Assembly (NCBI GenBank): GCA_965371945.1
Contig: CBDVAK010000163.1
Span: forward strand, 1-7,525
Source: CBDVAK01 sp965371945
GTDB lineage: Bacteria > Pseudomonadota > Gammaproteobacteria > Competibacterales > JAHEDQ01
Length of the DNA stretch: 7,525 bases
Direction: 5' to 3'
Below the pieces are notes generated by a model. That model saw nothing but the letters and a program-made list of their open reading frames with translations. It was not told the origin of the DNA and made no database searches. Positions 1-7,090 of this stretch are shown piece by piece. Every line of letters starts with the position of its first letter. The stretch's first letter is position 1. Both the position numbers and the translations under genes were made by a program.

Positions 1-35
1 GATCTGTCGTTACTTCCCTGACCCGGACTCAGTAT

Positions 36-3000
36 ATGAAGGATATGAGCAATCCGGACCTGCAGGCGGTCGCGGAACTGGAGCGGCTGGTTGCCGACGC
101 GCTGCTGGCCGATCGGGGATCGCTGCAGCAGCATCTGCATCGGCTACGGCAGCGTCTGGCACGCAAGCGCCCGATCGACCGCTCGCTGGCCCGGTTGCGC
201 ACTGTGGTTGAGGCTTCCGCAGCCGCGGTCCGGCACCGGGCGGGGCTGCTGCCAGTCATCGATTACCCCGAATCCTTGCCGGTGACGGCCTGCCGGCAGC
301 AGATCTCAGCCGCTATCGACGCCAACCAGGTGGTGGTGGTCTGCGGTGAGACTGGATCCGGAAAGACCACGCAGTTGCCGAAAATTTGTCTGCAAATGGG
401 CCGGGGTATCCGGGGGTGGATCGGTCACACCCAGCCGCGGCGGATCGCCGCCCGTGCCATGGCGGCGAGGATCGCGGAGGAGCTTGGCAGTGAACCGGGC
501 AAGCTGGTTGGGCACAAGGTTCGTTTCACCGATCAGGTTGGTCCGGACACCCTGGTCAAGCTGATGACCGACGGCATTTTGTTGGCCGAGATCCACGCTG
601 ATCCGGCGCTCGAGCGCTACGATACGCTGATCCTCGACGAGGCGCATGAGCGCAGTCTCAATATCGATTTCCTGCTCGGTTATCTGCACCACTTGCTGCC
701 AAGGCGGCCAGATCTCAAGCTGATCATCACATCGGCGACCATCGATCCTTTGCGCTTCTCCCGGCATTTCGGTGATGCGCCGGTGATCAACGTATCGGGA
801 CGCGGCTGGCCGGTGGAGACCCGCTATCGGCCCCTGGTCAGCGACCACGGCGATGAGGACCGCAGCCGGATCCAGGGCATCGTCGACGCGGTGGATGAGC
901 TGGCGTCGTCGGGCCCTGGTGATGTACTGGTGTTCTTGAGCGGTGAGCGCGAAATTCGCGAAACTGCCGAGGCGTTGCGCAAGCACCATCCACCACACAC
1001 GGAGATCCTGCCGTTGTACGCCAGGTTGAGTGCAGCCGAGCAGAATCGGGTCTTCAGACCACATCGCGGTCGTCGTATCGTGCTGGCGACCAACGTTGCC
1101 GAGACTTCGCTGACGGTGCCGGGGATTCGCTATGTGGTGGATCCGGGTTTGGCGCGCATCAGCCGCTACAGTGTGCGCAGCAAAGTGCAGCGGCTGGCGG
1201 TCGAACCAGTCTCGCAGGCCAGTGCGGCACAGCGGGCAGGGCGTTGCGGGCGTACCAGCGCCGGGGTCTGCATCCGCCTCTACAGTGAGCAGGACTTCGA
1301 ATCACGTGATCCTTTCACCGAACCGGAAATCCTACGCACCAACCTGGCCGCGGTAGTGCTGCAGATGCTCGATCTGGGCCTGGGGGACATCGAGCGCTTT
1401 CCGTTCATCGACCCACCCGACTCCCGACAGATCAAGGATGCGTTCAGATTGCTACTGGAACTGGGCGCGGTGAGCGTGGATCGACGCATCAACGAGCTGG
1501 GTCGAAAGCTTGCCCGGCTGCCGATCGATCCCCGCCTGGGTCGTATGGTGCTTGCAGCCGAGGAGCATGGAGCACTCAGTGAAACCATGGTGATCGCAGC
1601 GGCATTGAGCACACAAGATCCACGCGAGCGGCCACTGGATGCACGCCAGCAGGCCGATCGGTGCCACGCCCGGTTCGCGGATCCCGGTTCCGATTTCCTT
1701 TCTTTGCTCAATTTGTGGCGGTACTTTCACGAGCAGGCCCGGCATCTGTCCGCCAACAAGCTGCGCAAACTTTGTCGCAGCGAGTTTCTATCGTGGACCA
1801 GAATGCGGGAGTGGCAGGATGTGCATCGCCAGATCCTGACCCAGGTCAAAGGCGGGGGTGGGCGCCTCAACCAGGAGCCCGCGGGTTTCGCGGAGTTGCA
1901 CCTGTCGTTGCTGGCCGGGCTACTTGATCAGGTCGGTAGCCGCGATCACCGCGATGGCTACCAGGGGCCGCGCGACCGACGCTTCTACCTGTTTCCGGGT
2001 TCCGGCCTGAGCAAGCGCCGGCCGCGCTGGCTGATGGCCGCGGAACTGGTGGAGACCTCGAGGTTGTTCGCACGCACCGTGGCCGCGGTCGAACCTGCCT
2101 GGATAGAGAAAATGGCGGCTCACCTGGTCAGGCGCCACTACGGCGAACCGCGCTGGGAGCAGCGCAGTGGCCGCGTGAGAGCTTCGGAAACCGTGACTCT
2201 TTACGGTCTGACGATCGTCACCGGGCGCGCGGTCGACTACGCCCGTATCGACCCGGTTGCAGCCAGGGGGATCTTTGTGCGCGAGGCCTTGGTGGCGGGG
2301 CACTACCACAGCAGCGCGGCGTTCCTGGCGCACAACCGCGGATTGCTGGATGAAGTGGTACTGCTGGAGGCCAAGTCGAGGCGCCCGGACATCCTGATCG
2401 ATGCGGGGCAACTGTTTGAATTCTATGATCGGAGCATACCCGCACAGGTTACCGGTGCGGTGTCCTTCGAGCGCTGGTACCGGCATGCTCTCAAGGCTGA
2501 TCCCAAACTGCTGTTGTTGAGCCGTGAGGCGCTGATGCGTCGTTCCGCAGCGGAAGTCAACGAGCAGACCTTTCCGGATATTTTGCGGGTTGCCGGTATG
2601 GCGTTGCCGCTGAGCTATCACTTCGAACCCGGCGATCCGGCGGATGGGGTCACCGTCACGGTACCGGCGGCGGTGATCGGGCAGCTCGATACGGCGCAGT
2701 TCGAATGGTTGGTGCCGGGCCTCATCGAGGAGAAGGTGGTTGCATTGATCCGCACCCTGCCCAAGTCGTTGCGCCGCAACTTCGTGCCCGTACCGGAATA
2801 CGCCCGGGTCTGCCTGGAGTCGATGGTTGTCGGCCGGGGCAGCCTGCTCTCGGCCATGGCGGCAGACCTGAAGCGGGTCACCGGCGTCAGTGTTGACGAT
2901 CACCATTGGCGGCCCCAGGCGCTTGCGGATCATTTGCAGATGCGCTTTCGGGTGGTGGACGATGCCGGCGAGGAACTCGCCAGTGGACGCCGCCTGGATG

Positions 3001-3929
3001 AACTGCGCAGCGCCCACGCAGGGGGCAACAATATGCGCCCGCAGCGGCCTGTTGCCGAGCCGGGTCTGCAGGAGAACCTGCGGGACTGGGATTTCGGTTG
3101 CCTCGGTGACCCCGTGGAAATCCACCGGGCCGGAATTCAGATGCAGGGTTTCCCGGCTCTGGTCGATGACGTCGATTCGGTTTCGATCCGGATACTGGAA
3201 AGCCTCGAATCCGCGCAACAATCCACTCGCAGAGGCGTCAAGCGCTTGTTGCGGTTGCGTTTGGGTGGCGAGCTGGCGGCGCTGACCCGAAACGCGGTGA
3301 ATTTGCACAGGATGTGCCTGCACTATGTGACATTCGGGACCTGCAAGTCGTTGCAGACCGACCTCCAGGAGGCCATCCTGGAACACGCTTTTCTGGCCAC
3401 CGCACCGCTGCCGGTCGATCGTGGTGGCTTCGAGGCGATGCTTCAGGCTGGTCGGCAAGGCGTAGCGGTGACGGCGGGTCGTTTGTGTGCGCTGGTGGCG
3501 GAAATACTGCGGAACCATCACGGCATCGACAGGGAACTCAGGGGTGGCATAGCCCCAGCCATGCTGGCGGCGCTGGGCGATGCGCGTTCACAGATGCGTT
3601 GTTTGGTGTACCCGGGTTTTGTGGCCGAGCTGCCGCTGCAGCGACTGGAACGCCTGCCCCGCTATCTCAAAGCGCTGCGGGTGCGTCTCGACAAGCTGCG
3701 GGTGGACCCGTCACGCGACCGCGAAAGAATGCTGATCGTTGCACCGTTGTGGGCCGACTGCCTGGCACGGCTCGAACGTAACCGCCAGGCCGGTTCGCAA
3801 GATCCCGAACTGGAACGCTATCGCTGGATGCTGGAAGAGTATCGAATCTCTTTGTTCGCCCAGGAAGTGGGTACCGGCGAGAGAGTATCCGGGCAGCGTT
3901 TGGCGCGGCAGTGGAGCAAAGTGGTTTGA
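36..3929 (+). CDS. hrpA: ATP-dependent RNA helicase HrpA (DEAH-box), full length
   Basis: Cytoplasmic DEAH-box RNA helicase that uses NTP hydrolysis to remodel RNA. In E. coli it is linked to mRNA processing and to rescue of stalled or collided ribosomes (family knowledge). Visible motifs, by residue: Walker A GETGSGKT 104-111, motif Ia TQPRRIAA 132-139, DEAH 201-204, SAT 233-235, motif V LATNVAETSLT 350-360 and motif VI QRAGRCGR 399-406. These form the two RecA domains (about 85-410). A winged-helix/HA2 region follows (about 430-630), then an OB-fold-like part with FPGSGL 653-658 and ELVETSRLF 670-678. The long C-terminal region typical of HrpA (DUF3418) runs to the end. At 1297 residues it matches the roughly 1300 of E. 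coli HrpA, and similarity continues to the C-terminus (RWMLEEYRISLFAQ), so the gene is intact. The start is uncertain: ATG at 36 and ATG at 45 are in frame and neither has a clear Shine-Dalgarno sequence. No functional link to the downstream gsp genes is evident. Confidence 0.97.
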   Translation: MKDMSNPDLQAVAELERLVADALLADRGSLQQHLHRLRQRLARKRPIDRSLARLRTVVEASAAAVRHRAGLLPVIDYPESLPVTACRQQISAAIDANQVVVVCGETGSGKTTQLPKICLQMGRGIRGWIGHTQPRRIAARAMAARIAEELGSEPGKLVGHKVRFTDQVGPDTLVKLMTDGILLAEIHADPALERYDTLILDEAHERSLNIDFLLGYLHHLLPRRPDLKLIITSATIDPLRFSRHFGDAPVINVSGRGWPVETRYRPLVSDHGDEDRSRIQGIVDAVDELASSGPGDVLVFLSGEREIRETAEALRKHHPPHTEILPLYARLSAAEQNRVFRPHRGRRIVLATNVAETSLTVPGIRYVVDPGLARISRYSVRSKVQRLAVEPVSQASAAQRAGRCGRTSAGVCIRLYSEQDFESRDPFTEPEILRTNLAAVVLQMLDLGLGDIERFPFIDPPDSRQIKDAFRLLLELGAVSVDRRINELGRKLARLPIDPRLGRMVLAAEEHGALSETMVIAAALSTQDPRERPLDARQQADRCHARFADPGSDFLSLLNLWRYFHEQARHLSANKLRKLCRSEFLSWTRMREWQDVHRQILTQVKGGGGRLNQEPAGFAELHLSLLAGLLDQVGSRDHRDGYQGPRDRRFYLFPGSGLSKRRPRWLMAAELVETSRLFARTVAAVEPAWIEKMAAHLVRRHYGEPRWEQRSGRVRASETVTLYGLTIVTGRAVDYARIDPVAARGIFVREALVAGHYHSSAAFLAHNRGLLDEVVLLEAKSRRPDILIDAGQLFEFYDRSIPAQVTGAVSFERWYRHALKADPKLLLLSREALMRRSAAEVNEQTFPDILRVAGMALPLSYHFEPGDPADGVTVTVPAAVIGQLDTAQFEWLVPGLIEEKVVALIRTLPKSLRRNFVPVPEYARVCLESMVVGRGSLLSAMAADLKRVTGVSVDDHHWRPQALADHLQMRFRVVDDAGEELASGRRLDELRSAHAGGNNMRPQRPVAEPGLQENLRDWDFGCLGDPVEIHRAGIQMQGFPALVDDVDSVSIRILESLESAQQSTRRGVKRLLRLRLGGELAALTRNAVNLHRMCLHYVTFGTCKSLQTDLQEAILEHAFLATAPLPVDRGGFEAMLQAGRQGVAVTAGRLCALVAEILRNHHGIDRELRGGIAPAMLAALGDARSQMRCLVYPGFVAELPLQRLERLPRYLKALRVRLDKLRVDPSRDRERMLIVAPLWADCLARLERNRQAGSQDPELERYRWMLEEYRISLFAQEVGTGERVSGQRLARQWSKVV

Positions 3930-3945
3930 ACGGTTCGCGTCGGCG

Positions 3946-3975
3946 TTTTCTGACTGGCCCGATTTCTGCTAGCAT
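3946..3975 (+). promoter_or_regulatory. Candidate extended -10 promoter for the gsp operon
   Basis: The 78-base gap between hrpA and gspC contains TGCTAGCAT at 3967-3975. This is an extended -10 (TGn) followed by TAGCAT, which matches 4 of 6 bases of TATAAT. The region about 17 bases upstream (TTTTCTG, 3946-3952) is only a weak -35, as is common for extended -10 promoters. A transcript starting near 3981-3983 would have a leader of about 25 bases before gspC. No convincing terminator for hrpA is seen in the gap, so read-through from hrpA remains possible. This is a pattern match only. Confidence 0.33.
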
Positions 3976-4007
3976 TCGGCAGTGCTCACACCCGCCGGCC
4001 AGCTTCT

Positions 4008-4937
4008 GTGAACCAGCCGATGCTTGACGCCGCCGTCAGAAAGCTGAATCTGGATGCCGAGGATTGGCAGCGGCTGCTGTCGCGACTGGCGGCGGTGGTG
4101 ACGGTGATCCTGGTGTTGCTGGCCGCTGAGCGTCTGGCCGCACTGACCTGGTCGTTTGTGCCACAGCCGGAGATTGCTACGCCGGTGCTCACGCCAGCCA
4201 TGCGCGCCGGTGGCGACGGTGCGCAGGCCGGTCGCAGGAACTACGAGCAGACTGCCAGCCTTCACCTGTTCGGGGATGTGAAAGCGGTCGCTGACGTCAA
4301 ACCCGTGGCCGTGGTGAAAGCGCCCGAAGTCGTTCCGGAAACAAAGTTACAAATGACCCTGCGCGGCGTATTCCATACTGAAGGCGACGGCAGTGCCAGG
4401 GTGATCGTGGCGGGTCCCAATGGACGCGAGGAAGTCTACAGGATTGCCGACAGCATGCCCGGCGGCGCCATTTTGGAAGAAATCGAAGCGCGTCGTATCG
4501 TGATTTCACGTCAGGGTCGTTTTGAGGCCCTGTCATTTCCCGAGGAAGATCTGGTCGGGCGGTCAGCGTCATTGCCGGGTGCCTCTTCCGGTAGAGATAT
4601 CGCGCCTGTCAGCGAAATCGATGCCTCGGCGCTGGCGGCGCGCTATCGGAAGGCGGTTGAGAGTGATCCGACCGCGCTGACCGATATTGCCCAGGTGCAA
4701 CCGTATATCGAACAGGGTACATTTCGGGGGTTTCGGCTGAGGCCGGGTCGCAAGCGTAATTTGTTGCGGCAACTGGGCCTGCAGTCAGGTGATATCGTGA
4801 CCGCAGTCGACGGCGCTCCACTCAACAGCATGGCTCAGGCCATGGATTCGCTGCGGGTACTTGGCGAAGCTAGCGAGGTACAGCTGACTGTCCTGCGCGA
4901 CGGTCAGGAAAGGCCAATTCTGGTGCGCTTGAATTGA
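4008..4937 (+). CDS. gspC: Type II secretion system protein GspC (inner-membrane, HR and PDZ domains)
   Basis: Bitopic inner-membrane protein of the type II secretion system. It connects the inner-membrane platform to the N0 domain of the secretin GspD and takes part in substrate choice (family knowledge). It has a short cytoplasmic N-terminus (1-27), one transmembrane helix at about 28-46 (AAVVTVILVLLAA core) and a periplasmic linker. LHLFG at 85-89 is the usual entry to the homology region (HR), which runs about 112-180 (TLRGVF at 117-122, then SARVIVAGPNGREEVYRI). A Val/Lys/Pro-rich linker (91-112) sits between them. A C-terminal PDZ domain spans about 225-307, with LGLQSGDIVTAVDG at 256-269. 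The 309-residue length is normal for the family. The start is either GTG at 4008 or ATG at 4020, and neither has a good Shine-Dalgarno sequence; GTG is kept as the longer option. It is the first gene of the gspCDE order and is followed 83 bases later by gspD. Confidence 0.93.
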   Translation: MNQPMLDAAVRKLNLDAEDWQRLLSRLAAVVTVILVLLAAERLAALTWSFVPQPEIATPVLTPAMRAGGDGAQAGRRNYEQTASLHLFGDVKAVADVKPVAVVKAPEVVPETKLQMTLRGVFHTEGDGSARVIVAGPNGREEVYRIADSMPGGAILEEIEARRIVISRQGRFEALSFPEEDLVGRSASLPGASSGRDIAPVSEIDASALAARYRKAVESDPTALTDIAQVQPYIEQGTFRGFRLRPGRKRNLLRQLGLQSGDIVTAVDGAPLNSMAQAMDSLRVLGEASEVQLTVLRDGQERPILVRLN

Positions 4938-4946
4938 CCAAGGCGT

Positions 4947-4996
4947 GGCGTGAGTCAACTTTCGGTTTGCGGGAGCTCGGGGCGTGAGAGTCACTT
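4947..4996 (+). repeat. Imperfect direct repeat in the gspC-gspD gap
   Basis: The 83-base gap between gspC and gspD contains GGCGTGAG twice, at 4947-4954 and 4981-4988. The copies are followed by TCAACTT and AGTCACTT respectively, so about 15 bases are similar with small gaps. The copies are 34 bases apart, close to three helical turns. The second copy contains a small inverted repeat, GTGA-GAG-TCAC (4984-4994). It could be a protein-binding site or chance. No -10 element is obvious nearby. Confidence 0.3.
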
Positions 4997-5011
4997 GAAC
5001 CAGATCCAGTC

Positions 5012-5015
5012 GAGG
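5012..5015 (+). promoter_or_regulatory. Shine-Dalgarno site supporting the TTG start of gspD
   Basis: GAGG at 5012-5015 lies 5 bases before TTG at 5021. The alternative ATG at 5045 is preceded only by a weak TGGCGG with little spacing. The site therefore favours the TTG start. Confidence 0.5.
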
Positions 5016-5020
5016 CGACC

Positions 5021-7090
5021 TTGATCCGCCCGCACGCGTGGCGGATGACGACACTGATCGTGTTGTTGACGACCACCCTGGTGGTGGTCGCTGAACCGGT
5101 CACACTCAACCTCAGAAACGCCGATATCCAGAGTTTGATCTCCACGGTGTCGGGCATCACCGGGCGCAACTTCATCGTCGATCCCAGGGTCAAGGGCAAG
5201 GTCACGGTCATTGCCAGCAAACCCATGGATCAGGAAGAGGTCTACCAGATATTTCTGTCCGTGCTGCGGGTACACGGGTTTGCGGCCGTACCTTCGGGCA
5301 GTGTCACCAAGATTGTTCCGGAGGCCAACGCCAAGCAGGATGCCATCCCGATGTTGAACCAGGGTCTGGGTAACGAACGGGATCAATCGGTCACCCTGGT
5401 GATTCCTCTGGAAAACGTCAATGCCGCGCAGTTGGTGCCGGTGTTGCGACCGCTGGTACCGCCGCAGGGCCACCTCGCGGCATATGTTCCCACCAACGTG
5501 CTGATCGTGTCCGATCGTGCTGCGAACGTCGAACGTTTGCAGAGGATCGTGGAGAAGGTCGATCTGGTCAGCGAGGCTGAAGTCGAGGTGGTACGGCTCG
5601 AGCATGCTTCGGCTGGCGAGGTGGTGCGTGTTCTCAGCACCCTGCTGCCGAGGGCGGGTAGCCAGGAGCAGGGTGGCCGTAGCGTACAGGTGGTGGCAGA
5701 CGATCGCACCAACAGCATCATCATGAGTGGTGAACGGGCCGAGCGTCTGCGTTATCGCACCATCATCGCGCACTTGGATACCCCGCTGGAGCGCAGCGGC
5801 AATACCACGGTCATCTATCTGCGCTATGCCAAGGCCACTGAGCTGGTGTCCCTGTTGCAGGGTGTCAGCGGTACGCTGGTCGAGGCCGTGGGCGAGGGCG
5901 GCCAGGTGCCGGCGAACCGCAGCAAGGTGGATATCCAGGCGGACGAGACCACCAACGCTCTGGTGGTCACCGCGCCGCCGGACATGCTGAAAACGCTGCG
6001 CCAGGTGATTGCGAAGCTCGATATCCGCCGCGCCCAGGTGTTGATCGAGGCGGTGATCGCCGACATCACCTTCGAGCGCGCCAAACAACTGGGTGTGAGC
6101 TGGATACTCGCCGGTGGCGGTCAGACGCCGGGCGCCATCGGTATCATCAACCTGGGTGGTGGCATTGGTGATGCTCTTGGCGCCATTTCCGGTGATGGTG
6201 GTGATGACGGCCTTGGCTTTGGTGATGTCGGCATCATTCCCAAGGGTACGACAGTGGGCGTCGGCAAACTCTCGGGTGGATTCCAGTTTGCGGCCATCGT
6301 CCGCGCCCTGTCCTCCGACGGTGATACCAACCTGCTGTCGACACCGACCCTGGTGACCATGGACAACGAGGAGGCTGAGATCGTGGTGGGCGATAACGTG
6401 CCGTTCGTCACCGGCCAGTTCTCCAACACCGGCGCCAACGATGGCGCGACCAATCCCTTTCAGACCATCCAGCGTCAGGACGTCGGTCTGACGCTGAAAG
6501 TCAAACCGCAGATCAACGAGGGTGATTCGGTGCGGCTCGAGATCAGCCAGGAGGTCTCCAGTCTCCGTACCGCGGCGCAAAGTGCGGCAGTGGGTGCCAG
6601 CGATATCACCACTACCAAGCGTTCCATCAAGACCACGGTGATGGTCGAGGACGGCCAGGTCATCGTGCTCGGTGGGTTGATCGACGATACCACCCGCGAG
6701 ACCGTCGAGAAAGTTCCGTTTCTGGGCGATATTCCAGTCCTGGGGCGGTTGTTCCAGACCCGGGGGACGGAGCTGGCCAAACGCAACCTGATGATCTTTA
6801 TCAGACCGGTGATCATACGCGATCCCAAATACTCGCGGTTTCTCACCAACCAGAAGTACAATTACATGCGTGACCGCCAGTTGGAGCAGCAGGCCAAGGG
6901 AGTGTCCATGTTGCCGAATGTACAGCGGCCGGTGCTGCCCAGTGCTGACGAGATCGTCGCGCAGGATGGCTTGACACCGGTGTACCGGAGTCCGGCTTCG
7001 CTGGCCGCCGAAGCCGATTTCAAGATCACCAGCCCGCAGGCACCCATCGATCTACGTTATGAGCGCAAGGAATCCATTACCGAGTGGTGA
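5021..7090 (+). CDS. gspD: Type II secretion system secretin GspD
   Basis: Outer-membrane secretin that oligomerises into the gated channel through which folded proteins leave the periplasm. Residues 1-24 form a signal peptide: basic start (RPHAWR), hydrophobic core, and likely cleavage after VVA before EPVTLN. Domains by rough residue: N0 25-101, N1 123-182, N2 187-256, N3 262-337 and secretin core 338-600. The core carries VPFVTG 460-465, the gate region, VIVLGGLIDD 547-556 and VPFLGDIPVLGRLF 565-578. An S-domain-like segment follows (SRFLTNQKYNYMRDRQ, 605-620), then a tail to 689. Mature residues include no cysteine, so it is not a lipoprotein and would need a separate pilotin or none. The in-frame stop at 4985-4987 limits the start. 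TTG 5021 is preferred because ATG 5045 would remove the positive n-region and has a poorer ribosome site. A Gly/Asp-rich loop lies at 365-405. Length is normal. The stop overlaps the likely start region of gspE. Confidence 0.97.
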   Translation: MIRPHAWRMTTLIVLLTTTLVVVAEPVTLNLRNADIQSLISTVSGITGRNFIVDPRVKGKVTVIASKPMDQEEVYQIFLSVLRVHGFAAVPSGSVTKIVPEANAKQDAIPMLNQGLGNERDQSVTLVIPLENVNAAQLVPVLRPLVPPQGHLAAYVPTNVLIVSDRAANVERLQRIVEKVDLVSEAEVEVVRLEHASAGEVVRVLSTLLPRAGSQEQGGRSVQVVADDRTNSIIMSGERAERLRYRTIIAHLDTPLERSGNTTVIYLRYAKATELVSLLQGVSGTLVEAVGEGGQVPANRSKVDIQADETTNALVVTAPPDMLKTLRQVIAKLDIRRAQVLIEAVIADITFERAKQLGVSWILAGGGQTPGAIGIINLGGGIGDALGAISGDGGDDGLGFGDVGIIPKGTTVGVGKLSGGFQFAAIVRALSSDGDTNLLSTPTLVTMDNEEAEIVVGDNVPFVTGQFSNTGANDGATNPFQTIQRQDVGLTLKVKPQINEGDSVRLEISQEVSSLRTAAQSAAVGASDITTTKRSIKTTVMVEDGQVIVLGGLIDDTTRETVEKVPFLGDIPVLGRLFQTRGTELAKRNLMIFIRPVIIRDPKYSRFLTNQKYNYMRDRQLEQQAKGVSMLPNVQRPVLPSADEIVAQDGLTPVYRSPASLAAEADFKITSPQAPIDLRYERKESITEW
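6167..6227 (+). repeat. GGTGATG heptamer cluster within gspD
   Basis: The heptamer GGTGATG occurs at 6167, 6191, 6200 and 6221, four times in 61 bases, all within the gspD coding sequence. It underlies a Gly/Asp-rich loop at about residues 383-403 (GDGGDDGLGFGDVG at 391-404) between conserved parts of the secretin core, where family members vary in length. Replication slippage could have shaped it; this is inference. Confidence 0.6.

Noticed and set aside
1..35. Promoter or ribosome site upstream of hrpA
   Set aside because: The 35 bases show no good -35/-10 pair and no clear Shine-Dalgarno; control elements would lie left of the window.
306..1064. 252-codon open frame on the - strand opposite the HrpA helicase core
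   Set aside because: It covers the Walker A and DEAH region in antisense; no motif or ribosome site was found.
1920..3521. 533-codon open frame on the - strand opposite hrpA
   Set aside because: It lies wholly inside the conserved hrpA coding sequence, its translation is low-complexity in Arg/Gln/His with no recognisable domain, and long antisense frames are common in GC-rich genes.
3930..3955. Possible terminator after hrpA (GC-rich bases followed by TTTT at 3946-3949)
   Set aside because: Only a 3-bp stem (CGC/GCG) can be drawn, too weak for an intrinsic terminator.
4934..4962. TTGACC at the end of gspC as a -35 box for gspD
   Set aside because: No acceptable -10 lies 16-18 bases downstream (AACTTT at best), and TTGAC also pairs with GTCAA at 4954-4958 only over 5 bases with a 15-base loop.
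6191..6230. RTX-like calcium-binding repeats in GspD
   Set aside because: The GDGGDDGLGFGD run resembles part of a GGxGxDxxx nonapeptide but there is no tandem array, so it is treated as a Gly/Asp-rich loop.
4991..6580. 529-codon open frame on the - strand opposite gspD
   Set aside because: It mirrors the conserved secretin, is rich in His/Gln/Asp as expected from an antisense reading, and shows no family signature.
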